Shown piece by piece: positions 1-8,192 of a stretch of DNA of 64,000 nt (its first letter is position 1; each line of letters begins with the position of its first letter). The stretch is from Lachnospiraceae bacterium AD3010 (GTDB taxonomy: Bacteria; Bacillota; Clostridia; Lachnospirales; Lachnospiraceae). The stretch covers positions 186,001 through 250,000 of the forward strand of contig KK211388.1 in the NCBI GenBank assembly GCA_000622025.1. Reading direction: 5' to 3'. The notes under the pieces are model-generated. The model made no database searches and was not told where the DNA came from. It was given only the letters and a program-made list of their open reading frames with translations. A program made the position numbers and the translations under genes.

Positions 1-241
1 TTTTGAAAAATACAAGTGGCAGCTCCATCTCCACAGCCGTAAGCAGAGCGGGAGCTATCCCGGAGCTCTCGATGGTAGCGATCTTTGTTACCCCGGATTC
101 CTTGAAATGCTCCGCAAAATCCTTTGCACATTCCCGCATCAGATAGGGATCCACCTGATGATTTATAAATGTATCCACCCGGAGAATATCCTCATTTACC
201 GCACGTCCGTCCTTAAGAATCCTGTCTTTTAATAATTGCAT
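1..241 (-). CDS. xpt: Xanthine phosphoribosyltransferase, 3' part cut off by window edge
   Basis: Reading the minus strand from an ATG at 241 gives MQLLKDRILKDGRAVNEDIL, then VDTFINHQVDP and TKIATIESSGIAPAL. This is the typical N-terminus of Xpt-type purine phosphoribosyltransferases (ILKDGR, D-F-NHQ-DP and the IESSGI segment). The enzyme converts xanthine plus PRPP to XMP in purine salvage. Only about 80 of roughly 190 residues are inside the window, so the PRPP-binding motif and C-terminus are not visible. An AAAGGAG stands about 16 bases before the ATG, rather far, with a nearer purine run AAAAAGGGA. I looked for the guanine riboswitch that often precedes xpt and saw none in the 180 bases upstream. 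Confidence 0.85.
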   Translation of the reverse strand, partial: MQLLKDRILKDGRAVNEDILRVDTFINHQVDPYLMRECAKDFAEHFKESGVTKIATIESSGIAPALLTAVEMELPLVFFK

Positions 242-303
242 CCCTTTTTCTAAGCCGCTCCTTTCCTTAGTATGGTGACAATTACTTTTGGCGCTTTAAT
301 CAT

Positions 304-312
304 ACTATACCA
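304..312 (-). promoter_or_regulatory. Possible extended -10 box for xpt
   Basis: On the minus strand the sequence TGGTATAGT reads as an extended -10 (TG-N-TATAGT). It lies about 65 bases before the xpt start. The -35 position holds TTTCTC, a poor match, so the call rests on the -10 alone. Confidence 0.3.
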
Positions 313-404
313 CATTACGGTTTTGTGAGAAACAGAAATATCTGCTATCATATTCTCTAAGATTCATTGTCGGCCTGAATTACCTACTGTCGTCCTGAGC
401 GGTT

Positions 405-560
405 CCAATGACGTTAAGTTAAGCATTTTGTCATCCTGAGCGTAAGCGACGCATATCTCACATCGAAGATGTGGGATGCCACCCCGGCGAGGGGTTGCGA
501 AGCAACAGTAAGGATCTTCCCTGCGATTATATAAGATTCTTCGCTTCGCTCAGAATGACA
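405..560. repeat. Dispersed GCGAAGC-hairpin repeat, long composite copy
   Basis: The copy starts with AATGACGTTAAGTTAAGC, also seen at 27424, continues with TCATCCTGAGCG and ends with TTCGCTTCGCTCAGAATGAC, the inverted version of the same motif. Between the ends are small hairpins with GAA loops (CACATC-GAA-GATGTG and GTTGC-GAA-GCAAC) and a CCCC/GGGG stem. The family recurs at about 20083, 22637, 27424, 31818, 53843, 58053 and 62814. The 242-667 gap between xpt and cbiA holds this repeat, a degenerate tandem repeat and the possible xpt promoter, and nothing I can read as coding. Confidence 0.85.
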
Positions 561-622
561 ATGCCTTAATGACAGAATGACAATGCTATGACGACATAAT
601 GACAATGAAGTGATGACATAAT
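553..622. repeat. Degenerate tandem repeat of AATGACAATG-like units
   Basis: Directly after the dispersed repeat its terminal AATGACA(ATG) motif is reiterated about five to six times with changing spacers (near 553, 570, 578, 598, 617). It leads straight into the cbiA region and looks like decayed slippage or repeated insertion of the repeat end. Confidence 0.55.
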
Positions 623-667
623 GAAATGAAGCTTGAACATAAACGTATCACCCTTAATAGAAAGTCT

Positions 668-2080
668 ATGTATTATAATAATAAAAGGATCATGATAAGT
701 GCCGTAAAGAGCGGAAGCGGAAAAACAACCGTTTCACTGGCTCTTCTTAAGGCGCTGAAAAACAGAGGGCTTAAGCTGCGTTCTTTTAAATGCGGTCCGG
801 ACTACATAGACCCTATGCTTCACAGGAGTGTTCTCGGTATTCCCTGCGCCAATCTGGATCCCTTCTTCCAGGACAGGGAGCTTATGCGCTGTCTTTTCTG
901 CGAAAAAAGCAGGGAAGCGGACATTTCGGTTATTGAGGGGGTAATGGGCTACTATGACGGCATCTCATTTGACAGTACCGATAAAAGCTCATATGAATGT
1001 GCTTATTACTTAGGCTGTCCCGTTATACTCGTGATCGACGGGCGCGGAATGTCACACTCCCTTATCGCGCTCCTAAAAGGGATGCAGTCCCTAAAGTATG
1101 ACAGCGGCATACGAGGGGTCATAATAAATAATGTTCCGGAACGGATCTATAATAAGCTTAAGAGCGTGATAGAAAGGGAAACGGATATAGTTCCCTTAGG
1201 CTTTATGCCCCATATCGCTGAATGTGAGATAGACTCAAGACATCTTGGCTTACTTACACCTGACGATATTCCGGAGTTTGAAAAAAAGACTGCCGTACTT
1301 GGCAGGGAAGCGGAAAGCTGTCTTGATATAGATGCTATCCTCAGGCTATCGGCTGAAGGAAGGAGCTTTGAATATGATGAAAACCATACCCTTAATATCA
1401 TCGCTTCCTTAAATACAGGCGATATCTCCGGACTCCGTATCGCCGTTGCAAGGGATGAGGCCTTTTCCTTTATCTATGAGGACAATCTGGAGCTTATGGA
1501 ACATCTTGGAGCGGAGATAGTATTTTTCAGTCCCCTCAGGGACGCAGAGCTTCCGGATAACATAGACGGCTGCATTTTCTATGGAGGTTATCCGGAGCTC
1601 TACGCATCCGGTCTGAGTAAAAATAAAAGCATGCTTTTTTCGGTGCGTAAGGCTTTGTCCGAAGGGCTTCCGGCACTTGCAGAATGCGGAGGCTTCCTGT
1701 ATCTACACGAATATATCGAAGACCCCGATGGCAGGGAATATGCCATGACAGGCTTTTTTAACGGCTCAAGGGCCATAAAACGTGACAGACTGCAGCACTT
1801 CGGCTATGTAGACCTTAAGCCATATAAAGATGATCCCTTCATAAAAAAGGGCACCGTCCTGAAGGCACATGAGTTTCACTATTATGTAAGCAGTTTAAGA
1901 GAGGAGCATATGGAAATATGCAAAGCCTCAGACAGCAGCATAAGATATAAGGGAATGCTTACGAAAAATAATGTACTCTGCGGCTTTCCGCATTTTTACT
2001 ACTATGCAGATCCCTCACTTATACTTAATTTTCTTAAGCTATGCAGGAAGCAGGGTTTATATGATCAGAACTCTCTATGA
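668..2080 (+). CDS. cbiA: Cobyrinate a,c-diamide synthase (CbiA)
   Basis: Catalyses the ATP- and glutamine-dependent amidation of the a and c side chains of cobyrinate in cobalamin synthesis, in the cytoplasm. The N-terminal dethiobiotin-synthetase-like domain shows the P-loop SGSGKTT and the following FKCGPDYIDP and EGVMGYYDG segments. The C-terminal class I glutamine amidotransferase domain has the nucleophile Cys in AECGGFLYL near residue 340 and a late HEFHYY histidine. I chose ATG 668 because the in-frame ATG at 626 lies in repeat sequence without a ribosome site and adds residues not usual for the family; ATG 692 is also possible. It overlaps cobS by 20 bases, which suggests translational coupling. 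Length of about 470 residues is normal. Confidence 0.9.
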   Translation: MYYNNKRIMISAVKSGSGKTTVSLALLKALKNRGLKLRSFKCGPDYIDPMLHRSVLGIPCANLDPFFQDRELMRCLFCEKSREADISVIEGVMGYYDGISFDSTDKSSYECAYYLGCPVILVIDGRGMSHSLIALLKGMQSLKYDSGIRGVIINNVPERIYNKLKSVIERETDIVPLGFMPHIAECEIDSRHLGLLTPDDIPEFEKKTAVLGREAESCLDIDAILRLSAEGRSFEYDENHTLNIIASLNTGDISGLRIAVARDEAFSFIYEDNLELMEHLGAEIVFFSPLRDAELPDNIDGCIFYGGYPELYASGLSKNKSMLFSVRKALSEGLPALAECGGFLYLHEYIEDPDGREYAMTGFFNGSRAIKRDRLQHFGYVDLKPYKDDPFIKKGTVLKAHEFHYYVSSLREEHMEICKASDSSIRYKGMLTKNNVLCGFPHFYYYADPSLILNFLKLCRKQGLYDQNSL

Positions 2081-2816
2081 AAGCCTGTGCATTGCGTTTT
2101 CCCTCTACAGCAGGGTTCCCATGCCGGGAATAAAGTGGAATGACGGAAATATGAAGTATGTTCTTGTCTTTTTCCCCTTTGTGGGAGCGGTTGAGGGAGC
2201 AGTTTTTTATTTCCTGTCAGGCCTTCTTATCAGTAAAGGCTTCGGAACACTTCTGACCGGTGTACTTCTTACGGCTTTTACCTTCCTCTACACCGGAGGA
2301 ATCCATACCGACGGGTTTCTTGATGTCTGTGATGCCCTTGCTTCCTTAAAAAGCCCGGATGAAAGAAGAAGGATACTTAAAGACCCTCATGTGGGAAGCT
2401 TTGCCGTTATCTCCGGAATAGTGCTCTATAGCCTTAAGATCGCAGCCTATGGCAATATTTCCCCCGGTCTCCTTATGCCTGTTTCCCTTTCTTTCTTCTT
2501 ATCAAGAGCCTTAAGTGCCCTTTCGATCCTCTTTATTCCTGAGGCTTCCCGTGAAGGAATGGTGTTTTCCCTGAAAAGATCTGCCGGAAGGGCGGCTTTC
2601 CCGCTGCTTATCTTCTTTACACTTACGGGATTTGGGATACTTTTCTTTATTTCCTTAAAGAAAGCCCTGTTAATCACAGGCTTGTTTATGGTAATATTGT
2701 TTTACCATTATCATAACTGCAAGCGTAACTTCGGGGGCATAAGCGGTGATACGGCAGGCTGGTTTCTGGAGCTTTCGGAGACCCTGACAGCCCTTGCCCC
2801 GGTTCTCTTTAAATAA
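2061..2816 (+). CDS. cobS: Adenosylcobinamide-GDP ribazoletransferase (CobS)
   Basis: Joins adenosylcobinamide-GDP and alpha-ribazole (phosphate) in the last assembly step of cobalamin, at the membrane. The protein has about 251 residues, normal for CobS, and is very hydrophobic with several membrane segments. Family marks visible are SRVPMPG near the N-terminus, GGIHTDGFLDVCDAL (the Asp-rich GGLHxDGLAD motif) and RRRILKDPHVGSFAV. The ATG at 2061 lies inside the end of cbiA; an upstream in-frame ATG at 1971 would add 30 residues that do not resemble the family. The next gene starts 15 bases after the stop, so cbiA, cobS and the PreA-like gene are probably one transcript. Confidence 0.92.
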   Translation: MIRTLYESLCIAFSLYSRVPMPGIKWNDGNMKYVLVFFPFVGAVEGAVFYFLSGLLISKGFGTLLTGVLLTAFTFLYTGGIHTDGFLDVCDALASLKSPDERRRILKDPHVGSFAVISGIVLYSLKIAAYGNISPGLLMPVSLSFFLSRALSALSILFIPEASREGMVFSLKRSAGRAAFPLLIFFTLTGFGILFFISLKKALLITGLFMVILFYHYHNCKRNFGGISGDTAGWFLELSETLTALAPVLFK

Positions 2817-2831
2817 TAAGGAGGTTTTCCC

Positions 2832-4331
2832 ATGCTTCAGACCGGTCAGATCATCGAACGACAGGATATCATACGCTGTGCTCTCTGTGCGGACGCTCCC
2901 TGCGATGCCGCCTGCGATAAACTGAAGCCTTCCGGGTTTCTCCGCAGCATCTGGTTTGCCAATGAACAGGGAGCAGCCGAAAGGCTCCCTTCTGAAAACC
3001 CCTGTATTACCTGTTCCGCACCCTGTGAGCGCTACTGTGCGCGTCCTATGGAGGTGCAGATAAAGGATACGATCAACCGGCTCTATTATCAGGTGAAGCC
3101 TGAAAGCGAAACCCGGGTTCCTGAAAATGAGGATCGTCTTAAATGTGAAATGTGCGGGATAACTCTTGAAAATCCCTTTCTATTATCCTCCTCCGTTGTG
3201 TCAAGCACCTATGATATGTGTGCGAGAGCCTTTGAAGAAGGCTGGGCCGGAGCCAGCTTCAAGACCGTATCTACCCTTGATATCCACGAGGCCTCTCCCC
3301 GCTTTTCCGCGATCCATGGCGCAGACGGGAGCATCATAGGCTTCAAGAATATCGAGCAGCTTTCTGATCACTCCATTGCCGAAAATATGGAGATCTTCAT
3401 GAAGCTCAAAAATAAATATCCGTCTAAGTTTATCCTTGCTTCCATAATGGGACAGAATGAGGCGGAATGGGGAGAGCTTGCCGCCCTCTGTGAGGAAAAC
3501 GGTGCAGACGCTGTGGAGCTTAATTTCTCCTGCCCGAATATGGCGGAGGGAGGTCTCGGCAGCGATATCGGCCAGATTCCGGAGCTGGTGGAACGCTTCA
3601 GCCGAGCTGCGAAAGAAAAATGTCACATCCCTGTACTTGCAAAGCTTACGCCAAATGTAGCTTCCTTAATTCCCGCTGCAGAGGCGGCAATAAGAGGCGG
3701 TGCTGACGGTATTTCCGCCATAAACACAATTAAATCCCTGACAGCCGTGAATATCCATACCTATGTCACGGCTCCTGCGGTCCATGGCTTAAGTGCAGTC
3801 GGAGGATACAGCGGGAATGCGGTAAAGCCCATTGCCTTAAGGTTTATCTCCGAGCTCGGAAAGGATCCGGTCCTTAAGGGAAAGCATATTTCAGGCATGG
3901 GCGGCATTGAGACATGGAAGGATGCCCTGGAATTTATTCTCCTTGGGGCAGGCTCCGTCCAGATCACAACAGCAATCATGCAATACGGCTACCGTATAAT
4001 CCATGACCTTAAGGACGGCCTAAATATGTATCTCGCTGAAAAGGGATTTAACAGTATAAGGGATGCCATAGGACTGGCTCTTGATACAGTGAGCAGTACA
4101 ACAGATGTGTTGGAACGCGATACGGTAATCTTCCCCAGAGTTATAAGTGAACGCTGCATAGGCTGTGGCCGCTGTGCGGTCTCCTGCGGAGACGGCGGAC
4201 ATCAGGCCATCACCATGAATGAAAACCGTCGCCCGGTTCTTAACGGAAGATCCTGCGTGGGTTGTCATCTCTGCATACTGGTATGCCCGCAGAACGCCAT
4301 AGTTCCGGGTAAAAAACGGGTGCGGACCTGA
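2832..4331 (+). CDS. PreA-like dihydropyrimidine/dihydroorotate dehydrogenase-type iron-sulfur flavoprotein
   Basis: A 499-residue three-part protein. Residues about 15-85 form a cysteine-rich segment (CALCADAPCDAAC, then CITCSAPCERYC) like the N-terminal Fe-S domain of dihydropyrimidine dehydrogenase and glutamate synthase small subunit. Residues about 105-420 are a dihydroorotate-dehydrogenase-type TIM barrel, with NFSCPN and GMGGIETW typical of FMN-binding PreA proteins. Residues about 435-495 hold two 4Fe-4S motifs (CIGCGRCAVSC and CVGCHLCILVCP). The FAD and NADPH domains of full-length dihydropyrimidine dehydrogenase are absent, and no PreT partner is nearby. The ribosome site AAGGAGG is strong. 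Its place directly behind cbiA-cobS suggests co-transcription; the substrate is not shown by the sequence. Confidence 0.75.
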   Translation: MLQTGQIIERQDIIRCALCADAPCDAACDKLKPSGFLRSIWFANEQGAAERLPSENPCITCSAPCERYCARPMEVQIKDTINRLYYQVKPESETRVPENEDRLKCEMCGITLENPFLLSSSVVSSTYDMCARAFEEGWAGASFKTVSTLDIHEASPRFSAIHGADGSIIGFKNIEQLSDHSIAENMEIFMKLKNKYPSKFILASIMGQNEAEWGELAALCEENGADAVELNFSCPNMAEGGLGSDIGQIPELVERFSRAAKEKCHIPVLAKLTPNVASLIPAAEAAIRGGADGISAINTIKSLTAVNIHTYVTAPAVHGLSAVGGYSGNAVKPIALRFISELGKDPVLKGKHISGMGGIETWKDALEFILLGAGSVQITTAIMQYGYRIIHDLKDGLNMYLAEKGFNSIRDAIGLALDTVSSTTDVLERDTVIFPRVISERCIGCGRCAVSCGDGGHQAITMNENRRPVLNGRSCVGCHLCILVCPQNAIVPGKKRVRT

Positions 4332-4333
4332 TA

Positions 4334-5713
4334 TCAGCCCTTCTTCCGGTCTTCCAGAGAAATATCCACGCTCTCCGTTTCCGTAACGATCTTCACACCC
4401 TTACTTTCATCCGTGTGCTCCCAGTTCTTAAGGATACGGTCTGTGACAGCGGATATGGTCTCCTCCGTAACCCTCGGAAGGAGTACAAAGAACTGGTTAT
4501 TCGAGCTTCGCATCATGATATCGCTGTTTCTTAAGGTATTTCTGATGCATTCCCCGAATTCGGCCATTTTATCCGAAAACTCCGTTTCATTCATTTCCCC
4601 GTTTTCCGAGAACATGGTAAAGAGAGCCTTGTATGCATTCTCATGATATCTCCGGATAAACCTTAAAATGTAATGATATATCTCCACAAAGGTCTCCGGC
4701 CCTATCCACATTGCATGGTTCTGCACGGCCCTCTCATCAAGGATTAGATTAAGCTTATCCAGGCTGTCCATCTGGTCGGAGGGGCTAAGGATAAAACCGT
4801 CCTCCTCCCATATCTTGCAGGCATGCTTCCCGTTACGTTTGACATACATAAGGGCCTGGTCTGCTTTTTCGAGAAGCTCCTTATATTCACATCTTTTTTT
4901 CGATATTACCGCACCTACGGATACTCCGATCGGAACCGGCATATCATCTCCGAGAAGCTCCTTCACGGCATTAAGAAGGTCCTCATTGAGCTGCCCTGTG
5001 ATCCTTATTGCAGAGCCTCTGGAAAGATTGTCCCTCATATATACGACAAATTCGTCGCCGCCTATCCTTCCGGTTATATCCCGGGATCTCAGGCTGCTCC
5101 TTAAGAGATCTGCAAATGCCGTAAGCACCCGATCTCCTGCTTTATGTCCGTAAATATCGTTGATAGGCTTAAAATTATCGAGATCCACCATAAGCAGGGT
5201 TCCCGGGTTTTCTATACACTCCTCTTCGAGCCTTCTGGTTATCCCCGCCTTATTATAGAAGCCCGTAAGCTGGTCTGTTGCTGCCTTTTCCGATAAGGTG
5301 TGGATCCTCCTCGTGTTCCTTAAGATATTTTTTATCCTGTGGATCAGAACCTCGGCTTCAAAGGGTTTCCTTACAAAATCGAGAGCCCCCATGGAGAAGC
5401 CAAGGGTTTCCTTATCCTTGCTGCTGTCTCCTGTGAGGAAGATAACCGGCGTCTCCGGAAGGGAGTGGTCCTTCTCATAGGTCCTCAGGGCCTCATAGGT
5501 CTGGAAGCCGTCCATCTCAGGCATAAGGATATCAAGGAGAATAAGGTCTCCCCGTATTCCCTTATCCATACTGCTTAAAAGCTCCCTTCCGCTCTTTAAG
5601 AGCGTTGTACGGATCCCCCGGTTCTTCAATATGGCCCCGGTCATTTTTAAGTTTGTAATGTCATCATCAACTGCTATGATGTGATCTCTTGCTTTTACTG
5701 CCTGTTCAGTCAT
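4334..5713 (-). CDS. Response-regulator diguanylate cyclase (REC-GGDEF) with extra C-terminal domain
   Basis: Predicted to make cyclic di-GMP from two GTP under control of a phosphorylated receiver. The receiver occupies about residues 8-125 with the acidic pair in VDDD and the phosphorylatable Asp in LLDILMPEMDG (near 61). The GGDEF domain (about 145-300) has an intact GRIGGDEF signature near 218, preceded five residues earlier by RSRD, a product-inhibition I-site. About 140 further residues form a second region I cannot assign. I chose ATG 5713 because GGTGGAG stands 8 bases upstream; the longer start at 5767 would overlap the cbiET stop. It runs convergently into the PreA-like gene with only two bases between them. 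Confidence 0.88.
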   Translation of the reverse strand: MTEQAVKARDHIIAVDDDITNLKMTGAILKNRGIRTTLLKSGRELLSSMDKGIRGDLILLDILMPEMDGFQTYEALRTYEKDHSLPETPVIFLTGDSSKDKETLGFSMGALDFVRKPFEAEVLIHRIKNILRNTRRIHTLSEKAATDQLTGFYNKAGITRRLEEECIENPGTLLMVDLDNFKPINDIYGHKAGDRVLTAFADLLRSSLRSRDITGRIGGDEFVVYMRDNLSRGSAIRITGQLNEDLLNAVKELLGDDMPVPIGVSVGAVISKKRCEYKELLEKADQALMYVKRNGKHACKIWEEDGFILSPSDQMDSLDKLNLILDERAVQNHAMWIGPETFVEIYHYILRFIRRYHENAYKALFTMFSENGEMNETEFSDKMAEFGECIRNTLRNSDIMMRSSNNQFFVLLPRVTEETISAVTDRILKNWEHTDESKGVKIVTETESVDISLEDRKKG

Positions 5714-5737
5714 GCCCTGTCTCCACCTGATATATAC

Positions 5738-5766
5738 ATTATATCCTTTTAGGGGATTTATTTCCA
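5738..5766 (-). promoter_or_regulatory. Putative promoter of the diguanylate cyclase gene
   Basis: On the minus strand TGGAAA (5766-5761) is followed after 17 bases by a perfect TATAAT (5743-5738), about 25 bases before the ATG at 5713. It overlaps the 3' end of cbiET, so the cyclase may be expressed apart from the cobalamin genes. Confidence 0.45.
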
Positions 5767-6969
5767 TAGTGTAACTATATATACTGGATTTAAGCTCTTC
5801 ATTATGCTGTGGCCGCCTATATCCTCCGCCCTTGCGATATTGGTGAGAGTGACCCGGCTTTTAAGGCTCCTTTCCTTTATCAGGGAATTCACTTCAGCAA
5901 GTGTGTCAAGGCTTACTGCGTTCAAAACCATCCTGACATCCGGGTTTTTCTTAAGAAGGGTATCAAAGATCTCTCCTATCCTTCCTCCGCTTCCGCCTAT
6001 GAAGACCCGGTCAGGCGGCGGAAGCTCCGACAATGCCTCCGGCGCCGTTCCCTGTACTATTTTTATGTTATCAGCAGCAAATTTTCTTTTATTGGCCTTG
6101 ATAAGTTCAATAGCCGCATCCTTTTTTTCTATGGCAAAGACCTCTCCGTCAAAGGCTTTAAGTGCGGCTTCGACAGAAACACTGCCGCTTCCCGCTCCTA
6201 TATCATAGACCACGGAATCTTTATTTAAGCGGAGCTTTGAAAGGCTAAGGGTCCTCACCTCTTCCTTTGTCATCGGGACAGCGCCCCTTACAAACTCTTC
6301 ATCCGCTATGCTCCCGCTATCACGGGTCAGCGCATTCTCATTGATAAACAGCGCTACGGAAAGCTTATCCGGTACCGTCCCCTCATCTAGAAGCCTCTTC
6401 GGAAGGGTCAGGATAATATTTTCATCCGGGTATGAAAGCCTCTCCCCTATTATCATTTTCACCTGATCCAGGCCGTAATAATGGAGCTTTTCCGCGGTCT
6501 CCCTTATTTCCTCCCCGCCTCCGAAAAGAGAAAAAACTTTTTGATTATCCCTGATATAGCCGATGATATTTGCCTTCCTCCCATGGAGGCTGGTATATAC
6601 CACATTTTCCCAGGACAGATGCAGGTTTTCAAGAAAATACTGCAGTGAAGAGATGCCGGGAACCACGTTTATCTCCGTACCCTTAAGTGACTCGTCACCG
6701 TCAAGAAGCTTAAAAAGCTTTCTTGCGGAGCTGAAAAAACCCGGATCTCCCGTAAGCAGCACTGCCACGTTTTTCCCGACACCCGTATTCTTTATCCTTG
6801 ACACTATATCCTCGGCCTTTACGATATTAAAGGTCAGCTTATCATTGCCGAAGGTATGAAGTATCCTGTCGGCACCTATGAGGATATCCGCTTCTTTTAT
6901 GAGCTTTTCCCCCTCAAGGGTAATAAAGCTCTCTTTACCGGGTCCCGCTCCGATAAGGCTTATCTTCAT
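5758..6969 (-). CDS. cbiET: Cobalt-precorrin C5/C15-methyltransferase fusion (CbiE-CbiT)
   Basis: A fused precorrin methyltransferase of about 403 residues. The first half (CbiE, about 1-200) begins ISLIGAGPGKESFITLEGE, the SAM-binding tetrapyrrole methylase start, and contains LLTGDPGFFSSARKL and VVPGISSLQYF. The second half (CbiT, about 215-400) has the Rossmann methyltransferase motif VYDIGAGSGSVSVEAAL and FIGGSGGRIGE. It methylates C5 and C15 with decarboxylation of the C12 side chain. I chose ATG 6969; longer versions extend into unrelated sequence. The start overlaps the cbiD end by 35 bases, so both are probably made from one mRNA. Confidence 0.92.
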   Translation of the reverse strand: MKISLIGAGPGKESFITLEGEKLIKEADILIGADRILHTFGNDKLTFNIVKAEDIVSRIKNTGVGKNVAVLLTGDPGFFSSARKLFKLLDGDESLKGTEINVVPGISSLQYFLENLHLSWENVVYTSLHGRKANIIGYIRDNQKVFSLFGGGEEIRETAEKLHYYGLDQVKMIIGERLSYPDENIILTLPKRLLDEGTVPDKLSVALFINENALTRDSGSIADEEFVRGAVPMTKEEVRTLSLSKLRLNKDSVVYDIGAGSGSVSVEAALKAFDGEVFAIEKKDAAIELIKANKRKFAADNIKIVQGTAPEALSELPPPDRVFIGGSGGRIGEIFDTLLKKNPDVRMVLNAVSLDTLAEVNSLIKERSLKSRVTLTNIARAEDIGGHSIMKSLNPVYIVTLWK

Positions 6970-8029
6970 ATAGAATTCCCCGCTCATTCGAGAAAATGAT
7001 GAGACCCGCCGTGACAGCGCTCTCTTCTCCAATCCTGTGTCTCAGATTCTGAAGCGCCCTGTCTCCGATACGCTTCATCACTTTCTTTAGTATTCCCGCT
7101 TTTTCAAGCCTTTCAAAGGCTCCCTCTGTTGTGATCTCAGACTGAAGCTCCCTAAGGATCCCCGTCTCCTCTGTAAAGAACGCGGCATTTGCCGCAATTA
7201 TCTCCATCCGGCAGTCGGCGTTCCTGCTGTGGGTATTCATGATCCCTCCTGCAAGCTTAATAAGCTTTCCGGCTGACCCTATAAGAAGAAGGTCGGTAAA
7301 GCCAGCCTCCACCGCCGCATCAAGAGCCGCACCTATATGATTTGAGCAGAGCACTGCGGATCTTAAGTCATAATGCAGATAATCCTTTATAAAATCCCTT
7401 CCGTAGTTTCCGGGGGTAAGTATAAGTCTCTCCTCTCCCTCTGCCTTTTTTATGCTTATCTCGGCTCTTACGGTCTCTATTACCGCATCCTCGCTCATAG
7501 GTTTAACTATCCCGCTGCTTCCGAGGATAGAGATCCCTCCCTCTATGCCAAGCCTCGGATTAAAGGTTTTCTCCGCAATCTCCCGGCCTCCGGGAACGCT
7601 TATCACTATGTCCGCTCCGCCTTCATAGCCCTGTTCCCTAAAAACAGAAAGAACCGCCCTTTCTATCATCTCCCGTGGCACCCTGTTTATTGCAGCTTCT
7701 CCAACCTTCTGGGAAAGACCGGGCTTTGTGACCCTTCCTATCCCTTCTCCCCCGTCAATACTTATGCCCTTTTCCTCCCTGAGTCTCACTTCGGAAAAGA
7801 CCAGCATTTTGTCCGTCACATCCGGATCATCCCCGGCATCCTTTCTTACGGCGCATTTCGCCTTTTCCCCGTCAAAGGATCCTTCCAGTATCTCTGCGGA
7901 GATCACCCTTCCGGAGGGAGTCTCTACTGACTCTGAAGAGACCTGTCTCTTCTCGAATATCATCCTGGCCGCCGCCCCGGAAGCGATCGCCGCACAGGTT
8001 CCGGTTGTATATCCCTCTCTTAAAGCCAT
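6935..8029 (-). CDS. cbiD: Cobalt-precorrin-5B C1-methyltransferase (CbiD)
   Basis: Methylates C1 during ring contraction in the anaerobic cobalamin pathway. The N-terminus REGYTTGTCAAIASGAAARM is the hallmark of CbiD; further marks are DAGDDPDVTD and GIGRVTKPGL. Length of about 364 residues fits the family. A TTG six bases upstream is in frame, but the ATG at 8029 lies nine bases behind AAGGAG and is preferred. First gene of a minus-strand unit with cbiET, preceded by a good promoter. Confidence 0.95.
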   Translation of the reverse strand: MALREGYTTGTCAAIASGAAARMIFEKRQVSSESVETPSGRVISAEILEGSFDGEKAKCAVRKDAGDDPDVTDKMLVFSEVRLREEKGISIDGGEGIGRVTKPGLSQKVGEAAINRVPREMIERAVLSVFREQGYEGGADIVISVPGGREIAEKTFNPRLGIEGGISILGSSGIVKPMSEDAVIETVRAEISIKKAEGEERLILTPGNYGRDFIKDYLHYDLRSAVLCSNHIGAALDAAVEAGFTDLLLIGSAGKLIKLAGGIMNTHSRNADCRMEIIAANAAFFTEETGILRELQSEITTEGAFERLEKAGILKKVMKRIGDRALQNLRHRIGEESAVTAGLIIFSNERGILYEDKPYRSGTR

Positions 8030-8049
8030 CTCCAACGTCTCCTTATTTT

Positions 8050-8079
8050 AGAATACGTTCATACCTCCAATAAAGTCAA
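8050..8079 (-). promoter_or_regulatory. Putative promoter of cbiD-cbiET
   Basis: Minus strand TTGACT (8079-8074), 18-base spacer, TATTCT (8055-8050), about 20 bases before the ATG. The leader is too short for a cobalamin riboswitch, and I see none between 8030 and 8192. Confidence 0.5.
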
Positions 8080-8102
8080 CCCACCCAATAATTCCGGATT
8101 AA

Positions 8103-8131
8103 TTGAAAAAACACCGCATAAATGTTATTAT
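8103..8131 (+). promoter_or_regulatory. Putative promoter of the signalling operon
   Basis: TTGAAA (8103-8108), 17-base spacer, TATTAT (8126-8131), about 60 bases before the ATG at 8193, which has a GGAGG ribosome site. Confidence 0.55.
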
Positions 8132-8192
8132 AAGCTGTTAGTAAAGGCGTAAAAATAGCGGTTTGACGGCAGCTTGAAAAGCGGAGGTTCCG

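Noticed and set aside
242-667. Guanine riboswitch before xpt or cobalamin riboswitch before cbiA
   Set aside because: No conserved purine-riboswitch core or B12-box-like sequence could be found; the space is repeats and a -10 box.
626-667. Longer start for CbiA at ATG 626
   Set aside because: The added residues lie at the edge of repeat DNA, have no ribosome site and are not seen at the N-terminus of the family.
3201-3626. Long antisense open frames inside real genes (also 7373-7930, 33606-34190, 46989-47714)
   Set aside because: Opposite real, strongly supported genes; they arise from codon bias and lack start signals and family motifs.
8030-8192. Cobalamin riboswitch between cbiD and the HD-GYP gene
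   Set aside because: The gap is too short and holds two ordinary divergent promoters.
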